NCBI GenBank assembly: GCA_029785375.1
Contig: JAFLZV010000003.1
Coordinates: 41,518-105,517 of the forward strand
Direction of reading: 5' to 3'
Length of the DNA: 64,000 bases
From: Nitrososphaerota archaeon
Lineage (GTDB): Archaea > Thermoproteota > Nitrososphaeria > Nitrososphaerales > Gagatemarchaeaceae
Position 1 is the stretch's first letter. Every line of letters starts with the position of its first letter. The translations under genes and the position numbers were made by a program. Below, in pieces: positions 50,042 to 58,944 of the stretch. The notes below the pieces were generated by a model. That model was not told the DNA's origin and ran no database searches. It saw only the letters and a program-made list of their open reading frames with translations.

Positions 50042-50830
50042 GTGCGGGAGCCGTTGATCAAAAATCTCTGGATGTTCAAGGTCGGTGAGCATGGCGATGT
50101 TCCAGCCCCGGAAGTGTATTGGATGCAGGGGTTCGGGGCCTGGGTGAGACTGTCCTTCTACTCCTTCCTCGTAGATACCGCGGACGGGTATCTTCTGGTA
50201 AACACAGGGCTCCCCAAAGACCTCACGGACCGGAACAACTTCCTCAAGAAGTGGGCGAATGACGACAGATGCAAATTCACTGTCTCCGAGGATCAGAAGA
50301 TTGAGAACGCCCTGAAGAAGGCAGGCGTAGGGCCGGCGGACGTGGCTCATGTGGTAGTGACCCCGGTGCAAGACTACACAGTCGGGCGACTGGACCTCTT
50401 CCGGAACGCCCAGCTTTACTTCTCGATGCGTGGTTGGTTCGAGGACGTTGTGACCCCAGGCAAGTCGGCATTCATCTCTCGGGACGTGTTTCTTCCCAAA
50501 TACGTCCGCCAATTCCTCTTCGAAGATGCCTGGGACAGGATAAGGCTAGTCGAGGACCAGGAGATAGTCGAAGGGGTCTCGGTCAGATGGACCGGAGGAC
50601 ACCACAGGAGTTCTATGTCGGTCCTCCTGCAGACCAAGGACGGCATCATCAGCATCACCGACTCAGCCTTCACCTGGAAGAACCTGGAGGAGAACATCCC
50701 CATAGGTATCGCGGAGGACGTTGGCGAATGTCTTGGCGCCTACTCTTATCTCAAGATGGTGAGCAAGAGCATCATACCTGCATACGATCCTGACAACGTC
50801 GTGAGGTACAATAGATACTTGCTTCGTTAG
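50042..50830 (+). CDS. Metallo-beta-lactamase-fold protein lacking the HxHxDH metal motif
   Basis: VVVTPVQDYTVGRLDLF where VvlTHxHxDHxGG is expected. Later strands retain GGHHRSSMSV and GIISITDSAFTW. Confidence 0.75.
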   Translation: MREPLIKNLWMFKVGEHGDVPAPEVYWMQGFGAWVRLSFYSFLVDTADGYLLVNTGLPKDLTDRNNFLKKWANDDRCKFTVSEDQKIENALKKAGVGPADVAHVVVTPVQDYTVGRLDLFRNAQLYFSMRGWFEDVVTPGKSAFISRDVFLPKYVRQFLFEDAWDRIRLVEDQEIVEGVSVRWTGGHHRSSMSVLLQTKDGIISITDSAFTWKNLEENIPIGIAEDVGECLGAYSYLKMVSKSIIPAYDPDNVVRYNRYLLR

Positions 50831-50867
50831 CCTTGTCGCTCATACAGACGCCGCTCTTATCTTCCAG

Positions 50868-50904
50868 GACCGCTAAGGTTAATCTAGACTCCTTCTAGGC
50901 GGTC
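50868..50904. promoter_or_regulatory. Imperfect inverted repeat GACCGC...GCGGTC spanning an archaeal TATA-like element
   Basis: gaccgctaaggttaatctagactccttctaggcggtc immediately upstream of the ATG at 50916. Confidence 0.35.
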
Positions 50905-50915
50905 ACTGTTCAAAA

Positions 50916-52175
50916 ATGAAGCTAAGAATCTCAGACGTCAAGGCGGCGTCAGTAGAGGGCAACTACCAGTGGACGTTCGTCAAAGTATACGCGGGGGACT
51001 CGTTCGGCATCGGCGAGGGTTTCCCGGCGCCCCAGCTAGAATCGGTAGTGAAAGAGTATTCCCCGCTCATCATAGGTGAGGACGCCTCTGACCTGAGGAG
51101 GATTATGGACAAGCTAAGGTGGGCCGCCATCCCCCACGGCCCCTGGGGGGTGAGCTCCCATGCTTTCTCAGCCATCGAACTCGCCATCCTGGACCTCCTC
51201 GGGAAGAACCTCAACGTGCCAGTCTACGACCTGCTAGGGGGGAAGTTCGGGGACAGGGTGCGCGTTTATGTCGACACTCACGCGGGGAAGTCCCTCGAAT
51301 CCCTGAGCAGGATAGTAGTCCCTATCACTCCCAAGTGGGCGAAGGAAGCGGGTGCGAAGGAGGCCAAGGGAGAGGAGAACGTCCCGCACCACGGACGCCT
51401 CGCGCCCATGGACTATTCTGACGAGTACAGCCCGGCCGCGTATGGGGCGAGAGCGAAGGAGATGAAGAAGGAAGGTTACACCGCGATAAAGTTCGACCTC
51501 GATGTCCCCACTCCTTACACTACCGTCCACTCACAGGAGATCGGCTCGCTGAGCAACAGAGAGGTCGGGTACCTGGCCGACCTTGTCTCGGCTGTTAGAA
51601 AGGGAGCGGGCGATGACACGGACATCCTTTTCGACCTTCACTGGAAATACGACGTGAAGAGTTCAATCGCTCTGGCCAAGGCTATCGAAAAGCACGGGGT
51701 CATGTGGTTGGAGGACCCTGTCCCGCCTGAGAACGTGGCACTACTGAGGGAGGTCACTTCGGCTACTAGCGTCCCAATAGCGACGGGTGAGAACCACTAC
51801 GGGAGATATCAGTTCGCCGAAGTGCTCAAGACAGGGATACGGGTTGTCACCCCGGACGCGGCCAAAGCAGGGGGCCTCCTCGAATGCATGCTGATCTCGC
51901 AGATGGCTGCTATGGGGGAAGTGACAGTCTCTCTGCACAACATAAGCAGCCCCATCGGGACAATGGCACAAGCGCATCTCATGGCCGCCATCCCCAACTC
52001 AGGGGTTCTCGAATTTCATGGTCACGACGTCCCCATCTGGGGGAAGATTGTAAAGCGAGGGGACAGGTTGATCCAGAACGGGTACATCACCCTTGGGGAC
52101 GAGCCTGGGTTTGGCGTCGACCTAGACGAGAAGGTAGCATCCAGATACGCTCTCGGCGGCAAGTTCGACCTCTGA
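50916..52175 (+). CDS. Enolase superfamily (MR/MLE-like) acid-sugar dehydratase
   Basis: HAFSAIELAILDLLGKNLNVPVYDLLGGKFGDRVRVYVDTH, ILFDLHWKYD, WLEDPVPPENVALLRE, IATGENHYGRYQFAE, TVSLHNISSPIGTMA. Confidence 0.9.
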   Translation: MKLRISDVKAASVEGNYQWTFVKVYAGDSFGIGEGFPAPQLESVVKEYSPLIIGEDASDLRRIMDKLRWAAIPHGPWGVSSHAFSAIELAILDLLGKNLNVPVYDLLGGKFGDRVRVYVDTHAGKSLESLSRIVVPITPKWAKEAGAKEAKGEENVPHHGRLAPMDYSDEYSPAAYGARAKEMKKEGYTAIKFDLDVPTPYTTVHSQEIGSLSNREVGYLADLVSAVRKGAGDDTDILFDLHWKYDVKSSIALAKAIEKHGVMWLEDPVPPENVALLREVTSATSVPIATGENHYGRYQFAEVLKTGIRVVTPDAAKAGGLLECMLISQMAAMGEVTVSLHNISSPIGTMAQAHLMAAIPNSGVLEFHGHDVPIWGKIVKRGDRLIQNGYITLGDEPGFGVDLDEKVASRYALGGKFDL

Positions 52176-52532
52176 GTGGCGCGGTCCCGCAAGCGTGGCG
52201 AGAGACGCAGAGTGGTCACTTCGCCATCGCTGTCGCCATCCTTCCTGCGTTCCGCGTTTCTTCAGCTTCGGTGGACGAAAGTCGCTCTACACGACGGCGC
52301 GACATGTGGTCCGAACACGCCGTGGGAGGTTCGTCCCGACGCTCGCCCCGCTCGTACTCTAGGTCCCTTTCCCTGTCCCTAACGAGCCGCTGGGCGCTGA
52401 CGCCACTGGGGCTGGGAGGCTCTTGGTCGCGCTGGGGGTCTCCTTATCCACCGCAGTTTTGGTTGGGACGGGATTCCGGGATTTCTAGCGCCGTCTTGCA
52501 CGCTCTGAAAACAAAGGAGCGAGGGTCCCCGT

Positions 52533-53186
52533 CTAGTACGAGGCACCCTCGGTGGAAGCAGATTCGGCAGACGGGAGAGACGAGGGGATGTCCGGGAACT
52601 TCTCGCGCATGCGCGTCTCCGCCACGGCCGAGGCCTCGGCCAAGATCTTCTCGGCGTCCTCGTTGGCGGCTTCGAAGTTGAGGGAGTACCCACCTACGGT
52701 CCCTGCGTCCACCAGGATGCTGCTGAGCAGACCAGAGATCTCGCCGATCTCGTTCTCGGCCTCTGGCAACACGCCCACCAAGCCTTGCTTGACGTTGCGT
52801 ATCACAGACATGGCCGGTGTCAGGGTGACGACGATGTCACCCAGCTCTGTGATGGTGTTGAGTCTGAGCACTATCTGCTCCAGAGCGAGCTTTGCCTGGG
52901 TGACCATCTTGTTCATCTTTCTGATCTCGGCAAGCTCGTTCGCGAAGACGGACGCGTGCTGTGTGTCGTGCTTCTGTAGAGAGCTAACGACCTTTGTGAA
53001 GATCGAGTTGTCTCTCTCTCTGAGTTTGGTGGATGTGGAGTCGAGTTTGGCGACCTGGACTTGGATTTGGCGGACTGCGAGGTCTAGCCTCGGCTTCAGG
53101 GGCCCGGGGTTCCTCACGGAATCCCTCACCCGAGTTCCGAAACTCTGGCTGTTTTGCTTTTCCCATTTACCTGCGAACGTGGACAT
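52533..53186 (-). CDS. CdvB-like ESCRT-III (Snf7 family) protein
   Basis: PRLDLAVRQIQVQVAKLDSTSTKLRERDNSIFTKVVSSLQKHDTQHASVFANELAEIRKMNKMVTQAKLALEQIVLRLNTITELGDIVVTLTPAMSVIRNVKQGL is typical of archaeal Snf7-like core helices. Confidence 0.85.
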   Translation of the reverse strand: MSTFAGKWEKQNSQSFGTRVRDSVRNPGPLKPRLDLAVRQIQVQVAKLDSTSTKLRERDNSIFTKVVSSLQKHDTQHASVFANELAEIRKMNKMVTQAKLALEQIVLRLNTITELGDIVVTLTPAMSVIRNVKQGLVGVLPEAENEIGEISGLLSSILVDAGTVGGYSLNFEAANEDAEKILAEASAVAETRMREKFPDIPSSLPSAESASTEGASY

Positions 53187-53276
53187 AGGTAGCTTCGAGC
53201 ATCAACGGTCCCAAATTCTCTAAGTGGGGAGTAGTATAATCTGGTTCACCAACTCATTAACTATTGTTCTTTTTTC

Positions 53277-54017
53277 TTGACACGCGGTCAGAGGCCGAGG
53301 TTTTTCTCCCCCCCTGGCCGGCGTGGTGGCGTGAAGGTCGCGATACTGTCGGACGTCCACGGGAACCTTGAGGCCCTGAGCGCCGTCCTCCGCGAGGCGG
53401 GGGGGCTCGAGGTGTACTGCCTCGGGGACTACGTCGACTACGGGGCCCAACCCAACGAAGTCATCGAGGCGCTGAAGGACGCGGGGGCCAGGGGCGTGGC
53501 AGGGAACCACGACGTGGCCGCGCTGACAGGTGACAGGTCAGGGTTCAACGCGAGGGCGGCCATGGGCTCGGTCTGGACGGCGGACCACATCACAGAGGAG
53601 AGCAGGCGGTACCTCGAGGGGCTTCCCCTGGAACTGAAGGAGGAGATGGGCGGGGCGCAGGTGTACTTCGCCCACGGGAGCCCGGACGACAGGCTGTGGG
53701 AGTACGTGGACCCGAGGACGCATCAGGACCTCTTCGGCCACTACCTGGATAAGGTCGGGGCCAAGTCCATCGGGCTGGGGCACACCCACGTCCCCTACGT
53801 CTGGGAGGACGGGGGGCGCACCGTGTTCAACCCAGGCTCGGTGGGGCAGCCCAGGGACGGCGACTGGAGGGCGGCGTTCGCTGTCGTCACCTTCGACGGC
53901 GGCCGTGTGGAGGTGGAGGAGAGGAGGGTCGAGTACGACGTCGAGGGGGCGGCGAAGAAGATACTCGACGCCGGGCTCCCCGAGTCCTTCTCTCAGAGGC
54001 TGCGCGCCGGGACATGA
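53277..54017 (+). CDS. Calcineurin-like metallophosphoesterase (YfcE/MJ0936-like)
   Basis: VKVAILSDVHGNLEALSAVL, YCLGDYVDYGAQPNEVIE, GVAGNHDVAAL, IGLGHTHVPYV, FNPGSVGQPRDGD. Start likely GTG before KVAILSD. Confidence 0.93.
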   Translation: MTRGQRPRFFSPPGRRGGVKVAILSDVHGNLEALSAVLREAGGLEVYCLGDYVDYGAQPNEVIEALKDAGARGVAGNHDVAALTGDRSGFNARAAMGSVWTADHITEESRRYLEGLPLELKEEMGGAQVYFAHGSPDDRLWEYVDPRTHQDLFGHYLDKVGAKSIGLGHTHVPYVWEDGGRTVFNPGSVGQPRDGDWRAAFAVVTFDGGRVEVEERRVEYDVEGAAKKILDAGLPESFSQRLRAGT

Positions 54018-54131
54018 ACCCTCGTGGGGGACTCGGCCGGCCCCGAGGCGCAGGACTGGCCCCCTGGGCGAGGTTATGCTTAAGACCCCCGCCGGGCGGA
54101 CTTTAGGCGGGAGTCTTGGGGAACAGAGCCG

Positions 54132-57100
54132 GTGGTTACAAAATTATCCCGACGCGCTAGTAAGCGGACCACGCTCAGCCAAGACTACGACTGGAAGAAG
54201 ATCGAAGCGAAGGTCAGGCGATTTTATGCGTCCCCGCGGACGAAGGCCAAGACGGCCAAGGCGGTGTCCAAGAGCAAGCCTCTAGGCTACATCGAAGGGC
54301 CCCCGACCCTGAACAACCAGCCCCACGTCGGCCACGTGAGGGGGCGGATGATGAAGGACCTCTGGTACAGGTACCGGACCATGAAGGGGGACAACATAGT
54401 CTTCCGCGGCGGGTGGGACACCCAGGGGCTCCCGGTGGAGCTGCAGGCGGAGAAGGAGCTGGGGCTCTCGGGGAACAAGTGGGAAGACCTGGATAAGATA
54501 GGGGTCGACAGGCTGGTCGCCGAATGCAAGCGGATCATAGGGAGGTACAGGGCCGACTGGGACGAGGCAGACGCCCTCCTGGGGCTGATGCTTGACCGCG
54601 AGCGGGCCTACATGACCTACCGGGACGACTACATAGAGCGGGAGTGGTCCTACCTTGAGAAGGCGTGGAAGAGCGGGCTCCTCGGGGAGGGGTTCAAGGT
54701 GGTCCCTTACTGCCCAAGGTGCCAGACCGCCCTCAGCGCGGGGGAGGTGAGCCTCGGAGGGTACGAGAAGCTGGAGGACCCGAGCCTCTACTACAAGGTG
54801 AAGGCCGGGGACGGGGCATACCTGATCGTCTGGACCACGATGCCGTTCACGGTCGTCACCGACGAGCTGGTGGGGGTGAAGCCGGGGTCTGAGTACGAGT
54901 ACGTGGCGGCGGGGGACGAGGTCTGGGTGGTCAACGCACAGAGGAAGGAGGCGCTGGCCAAGGAGCTCGGGGTCGAGTTCGGCGAGACCAAGAAGCGGGT
55001 GAGGGGCGAGGAGCTCGAAGGGCTGAGCTACGAGCACCCCCTGCTCGACGTCATACCCGGGCTGACGGAGCTGAAGCTGAGCGGGGGGGTGCACAAGGTG
55101 GTGGCCGAGGAGTATGTGGACGTGACCACGGGGACAGGCTTGGTGCACATGTCCCCGGCCAACGGCGAGGAGGACTTCGCCGTGGCGCAGAAGAGGGGGG
55201 TGCCTGTCTTCGCCCCCTTCGACGACAGGGTGAGGTTCACCCAGGAGGCCGGGAGGTTCGCCGGGCTCTTCGCCAGGGACGCGGACCAGGCGGTGATAGA
55301 CGAGCTGAAGGCGAGGGGGGCGGTCGTGCGGTCCGGGAGGATAGTCCACGACTACCCCGTCTGCTGGAGGTCGGACGACAGGCTCGTTTGGCTCGCCCGG
55401 CGCGAGTACTTCTACTGGGTGGACAGGATCAGGGCGGACGTGGTGGAGGCTGCCGAGAAGGTGGAGTACTTCTTTGACGGGCCAAGGAACAGGTTCCTCG
55501 CGGGGCTGGCCGAGTCCCCCGCGTGGTGCGTGACCAGGGAGAGGGTCTGGGGGACCCCGCTCCCCATATGGGTCTGCGAAGCGTGCGGAGAGAAGACCGG
55601 GGCGTTCACGAGGAGGGCGGTCGTCGCCCAGGCACTGGAGCTCCCCGACGGGCCAAAGTTCGAGCTCCATCGGCCCTGGATGGACAGGGTCGTCCTCCGG
55701 TGCCCGAAGTGCGGCGGGAGGGCGAAGCGCGAGCCTTACGTCCTGGACACCTGGCACAACAGCGGGGCAGCACCCTACTCCTCGCTCACCGACAGGGAGT
55801 TCGCCGAGCTCGTCCCCGTCGAGTTCCTCACCGAGGCCATAGACCAGACCAGGGGCTGGGCGTACACGCTGCTCCTCCTGAACGTGATCCGGACAGGGAA
55901 GCCCGAAGCCCCCTACAAGGCGTTCCTCTTCCAGGGGCACGTCCTGGACGAGAACGGCCAGAAGATGAGCAAGAGGCTTGGGAACGTGGTGCAGGGGCTG
56001 GACCTGCTCCGCAACAACTCGGTGGACGTCGCCAGGTTCTACGTGCTCGCCAAGGCGTCCCCCGAGGACTCGGTCAACTTCGACCTGAAGGAGATGTCCG
56101 GGAGGGCGTACCAGGTGATGAACACCCTCTACCACCTGCACCTGTACCTTCAGCAGAACGGGGCCCTGGACGGCTACGCCCCGGAGAAGCACCACCTGGC
56201 CTGGGCCGCCAAGCGGAGGGCCCTCACCTTGGTGGACAGGTGGATGCTGCAGAAGCTGGAACAGGCGCAGCGTGGCGTGGAGAGATGTTATTCCGCAGGG
56301 AGGTACAACGAGGCGGCGAAGAGCATAGAAGAGCTGGTGATCACCCGCCTCAGCCAGACCTACGTCAGGCTGGTGAGGAGCGAGCTCTGGGACGACGACC
56401 CCGGGGGGATGGGAAGGCGCCTGGCGATCTACGCGGTCCTGGGACACGCGCTCAGGAGGGCCGACGAGCTGCTGCACCCCATAGCCCCCTTCGCGACGGA
56501 GTACCTCTGCCAAGAGGTGTTCGAGGGGGGGGAGTGGTCGACCCCTATCCTGGCGACGGGGATGGAGGAGTCGGCCGGGCGTGGCTCGAAGAAAGCCGAG
56601 GAGGTCGTCGACTTCTCCCTCACGGTGGAGGAGGCGTGCAACTCTGCCAGGGCCAGGGCGAAGCTCAAGCGGCGGTGGCCGCTCAGGGTGGCGGAGCTGC
56701 TTGTGCAACGGGCGGCTGAAAGGGTAGCCAGGAGGGCGAGAGGGACGGTGGCCCTTCTATGCAACGTCAGTGACGTCGCCGTGAAGACCGAACCGGAGGG
56801 GTTCCCGGCGTCCTTCGTCCTCAGGGCGAACACCTCCAGGGTAGGGGCCCTGTTCAAGGAGAGGACGAAAGAGGTGCTCCCCGTGCTCAGACCGATGGAG
56901 GGGAGGGAGGCACTCGCCGCCTACTTCTCCGGGAGGCCGGTCAGGGCCGGGTCCTTCGACGTCCCTCTTTCGGCCTACGACCTGTCGGTCACCCCCAGGG
57001 GGGGGTTCGAGGTGGCGGAGAAGGGAGGGGTGTTCGTCGCCATCCCCATGGAGAGGGACAGGAAGCTGGTGGCCGAGGGGCTTGTGAGGGACCTGGCCAG

Positions 57101-57329
57101 GAGGCTGCAGGCCATGAGGAAGGAGAAGGGCTTCGTCCCGGCTGCGATGCTCAGGTCTGCGTCGGTCGCTGGGCTTGACCCCGAGGACCTGGAGCTGGTC
57201 GACCCCCTGAGGGAGAAGCTCGCCTACCTGGTGAGGGCGAAGAGGGTGAGCGTGGCCGCTGAGAGGGCGGGGGGAGGGTGGTCGGAGGCGGAGCTGGACG
57301 GGAGGCCGGTCTACTTCAAGATAGACTAG
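54132..57329 (+). CDS. ileS: Isoleucyl-tRNA synthetase
   Basis: GPPTLNNQPHVGHVRGRMMKDLWYRYRTMKG (HIGH-like), DVTTGTGLVHMSPANGEEDF, ETRGWAYT-type DQTRGWAYTLL, GQKMSKRLGN (KMSKS). Confidence 0.95.
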   Translation: MVTKLSRRASKRTTLSQDYDWKKIEAKVRRFYASPRTKAKTAKAVSKSKPLGYIEGPPTLNNQPHVGHVRGRMMKDLWYRYRTMKGDNIVFRGGWDTQGLPVELQAEKELGLSGNKWEDLDKIGVDRLVAECKRIIGRYRADWDEADALLGLMLDRERAYMTYRDDYIEREWSYLEKAWKSGLLGEGFKVVPYCPRCQTALSAGEVSLGGYEKLEDPSLYYKVKAGDGAYLIVWTTMPFTVVTDELVGVKPGSEYEYVAAGDEVWVVNAQRKEALAKELGVEFGETKKRVRGEELEGLSYEHPLLDVIPGLTELKLSGGVHKVVAEEYVDVTTGTGLVHMSPANGEEDFAVAQKRGVPVFAPFDDRVRFTQEAGRFAGLFARDADQAVIDELKARGAVVRSGRIVHDYPVCWRSDDRLVWLARREYFYWVDRIRADVVEAAEKVEYFFDGPRNRFLAGLAESPAWCVTRERVWGTPLPIWVCEACGEKTGAFTRRAVVAQALELPDGPKFELHRPWMDRVVLRCPKCGGRAKREPYVLDTWHNSGAAPYSSLTDREFAELVPVEFLTEAIDQTRGWAYTLLLLNVIRTGKPEAPYKAFLFQGHVLDENGQKMSKRLGNVVQGLDLLRNNSVDVARFYVLAKASPEDSVNFDLKEMSGRAYQVMNTLYHLHLYLQQNGALDGYAPEKHHLAWAAKRRALTLVDRWMLQKLEQAQRGVERCYSAGRYNEAAKSIEELVITRLSQTYVRLVRSELWDDDPGGMGRRLAIYAVLGHALRRADELLHPIAPFATEYLCQEVFEGGEWSTPILATGMEESAGRGSKKAEEVVDFSLTVEEACNSARARAKLKRRWPLRVAELLVQRAAERVARRARGTVALLCNVSDVAVKTEPEGFPASFVLRANTSRVGALFKERTKEVLPVLRPMEGREALAAYFSGRPVRAGSFDVPLSAYDLSVTPRGGFEVAEKGGVFVAIPMERDRKLVAEGLVRDLARRLQAMRKEKGFVPAAMLRSASVAGLDPEDLELVDPLREKLAYLVRAKRVSVAAERAGGGWSEAELDGRPVYFKID

Positions 57330-57757
57330 GCCGGAGAAGTCGACGCCTCTTCCTTCTTTATCCAAGTGAACCTGACGCTCAGCCAGTAGCGGAGCAGGAA
57401 GGCGACCGCTATGCCGAAGAGGTTCGAGACGGCGTAGTTGACCCCCAGGTAGGCGGTCAACGCGTAGAGGATCACCAGGTTGACGACCAGCCCCACGACC
57501 ATCAGGGCGTTGAACTTCAGCAGGCGGACAATGATGTGCCCGTGGCGCCTGTCCCTGAAGGTCCAGTAGTCGTTGAGGAAGAAGTTAGAGAGGATGGCCG
57601 CCTCGATGGCCACGGCGTCGGCGCGCAGGTAGTACACCCCCTCGTAGACCAGCGCGAGGAGGAGCCCCTCGTTGACCAGTACGCCAGAGAGCCCCACCAC
57701 GTTGAACTTGATGAACTTCAGCCAGTAGCTCAGCTTCAGAATCTTCTTGAGGCCCAT
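57326..57757 (-). CDS. GtrA family membrane protein
   Basis: LKFIKFNVVGLSGVLVNEGLLLAL...EAAILSNFFLNDYWTFRDRR...LLKFNALMVVGLVVNLVILYAL...NLFGIAVAFLLRYWLSVRFTW. Confidence 0.92.
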   Translation of the reverse strand: MGLKKILKLSYWLKFIKFNVVGLSGVLVNEGLLLALVYEGVYYLRADAVAIEAAILSNFFLNDYWTFRDRRHGHIIVRLLKFNALMVVGLVVNLVILYALTAYLGVNYAVSNLFGIAVAFLLRYWLSVRFTWIKKEEASTSPA

Positions 57758-57819
57758 TTTGTCAACATGCTCCGCCGCGGGGCGGTGCGGAGGCCGGGTT
57801 TGCAGATTATTTAACAGGC

Positions 57820-58944
57820 TCAGACGTCGAAGTCAGGGAGGGACGACTGGTATGCCGCAAGGGGCCTCGCCGAGAAGCCGAGGCGCTTTAGGTCCTGGGC
57901 GAACTCGGCGGCGAACCCGTGCACCGTATAGACCATCTCCGGGGATACGGCTTTGACGAGACTGACCAGCTCCTGGTAGTCGCAGTGGTCGCTCAGCGGG
58001 AAGGAGTAGTCGGCCCCCATGGTGAACCTGTATCCCTTGCCCAACGCCCAGCCGCTGAATGCGACGACGACGGCGCCGTACTTCTTCTTCAGGTGGGACA
58101 TGATCTTCCCCCTGCCGCTCGCCATGGGGCTGATCATCAGCCAGGGGCCTCGGGGGAGGCTGTCCATGTCCTTGGACGGGTCGAAGGCCGCCCCCCGCTT
58201 CAGCGGGACGCCGTGGTCGATGTGGACGCGGTTCATCGCAGCCACCTTTTCGTGGTAGAACAGCGGCTCCCAGCTGGAGAAGAAGTAGGAGAGGAGCTGA
58301 GCCTTCCCCAGCGGGTAGCCCATCAGGATCACGGGGTTACCCCTGTCGTAGGCGGAAGCGATCAGCGAATTGACCTCCTTCACCAGCTTCGCCGTGGGGG
58401 GGAAGACGTACTCCGGCGCCCCGTAGGTGGTCTCCATCACCAGGACCCGCGCCTGGCGCGTCCTGCACTTGCCGAGGAAGGCCCTAGTCCTCCCTGAGGC
58501 GTCCCCGGTGTAGTACACCTCGTCTGCTATCCTTATCGCCCTAGACCCCAGTATGTGCCCGGAGTCCAGCAGCTCGACCCCCTCTACGGCCTCGGTGGTC
58601 TCCCCCAGGTCATACCCCCTCGCCCTGGCCAGCTCCCCGGTGACTGACGACGCGATGACCCTCTCGTTCTTCGACGGTGGGTGCATGTGGTCGATGTGGG
58701 CGTGGGAGACGAAGGTGTAGTCTGCCCTGACGTGCGAGTGTGGGTCGAGGACGTAGCGCTTCCCCTCCAGGTCGACCTGGATCCCGCCGTTGGCGGTGAC
58801 TGATGCGCCCCCCAAGATGCGGAGACCGACCGTTCGGTCTGGATTTAAGGTGTAGAGACACGGTATGCCTTCCAACCCGCGGGCCCGAGGGAGGCCTCGA
58901 AGCCCATCGCGGCCGAGACCCTTACGGTACCTATCTTCGTCCAT
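57820..58944 (-). CDS. MBL-fold exonuclease/mRNA 3'-processing factor-like protein
   Basis: YTFVSHAHIDHMHPPSKN, LLDSGHILGSRAIRI, VYYTGDASGRTRAFL, MISPMASGRGK, FPLSDHCDYQELVSLV. True start probably about 58.8 kb because the ORF overlaps the upstream gene. Confidence 0.85.
   Translation of the reverse strand: MDEDRYRKGLGRDGLRGLPRARGLEGIPCLYTLNPDRTVGLRILGGASVTANGGIQVDLEGKRYVLDPHSHVRADYTFVSHAHIDHMHPPSKNERVIASSVTGELARARGYDLGETTEAVEGVELLDSGHILGSRAIRIADEVYYTGDASGRTRAFLGKCRTRQARVLVMETTYGAPEYVFPPTAKLVKEVNSLIASAYDRGNPVILMGYPLGKAQLLSYFFSSWEPLFYHEKVAAMNRVHIDHGVPLKRGAAFDPSKDMDSLPRGPWLMISPMASGRGKIMSHLKKKYGAVVVAFSGWALGKGYRFTMGADYSFPLSDHCDYQELVSLVKAVSPEMVYTVHGFAAEFAQDLKRLGFSARPLAAYQSSLPDFDV

Noticed and set aside
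16224-52442. GGTCGCGCTGG motif recurring in three intergenic regions (about 16224, 20070, 52428)
   Set aside because: Short GC-rich 11-mer with no shared flanking sequence; could be chance at this base composition.
52520-52551. CGAGGGT...ACCCTCG hairpin near the cdvB stop
   Set aside because: 7-bp arms overlapping coding sequence and no U-tract; insufficient to call a terminator.
54282-56708. 808-aa minus-strand ORF
   Set aside because: Fully antisense to ileS; low-complexity Pro/Leu/His/Val-rich composition typical of GC-rich shadow ORFs.
55523-56719. 398-aa plus-strand ORF
   Set aside because: Alternate frame inside ileS with Gly/Arg/Pro-rich shadow composition.
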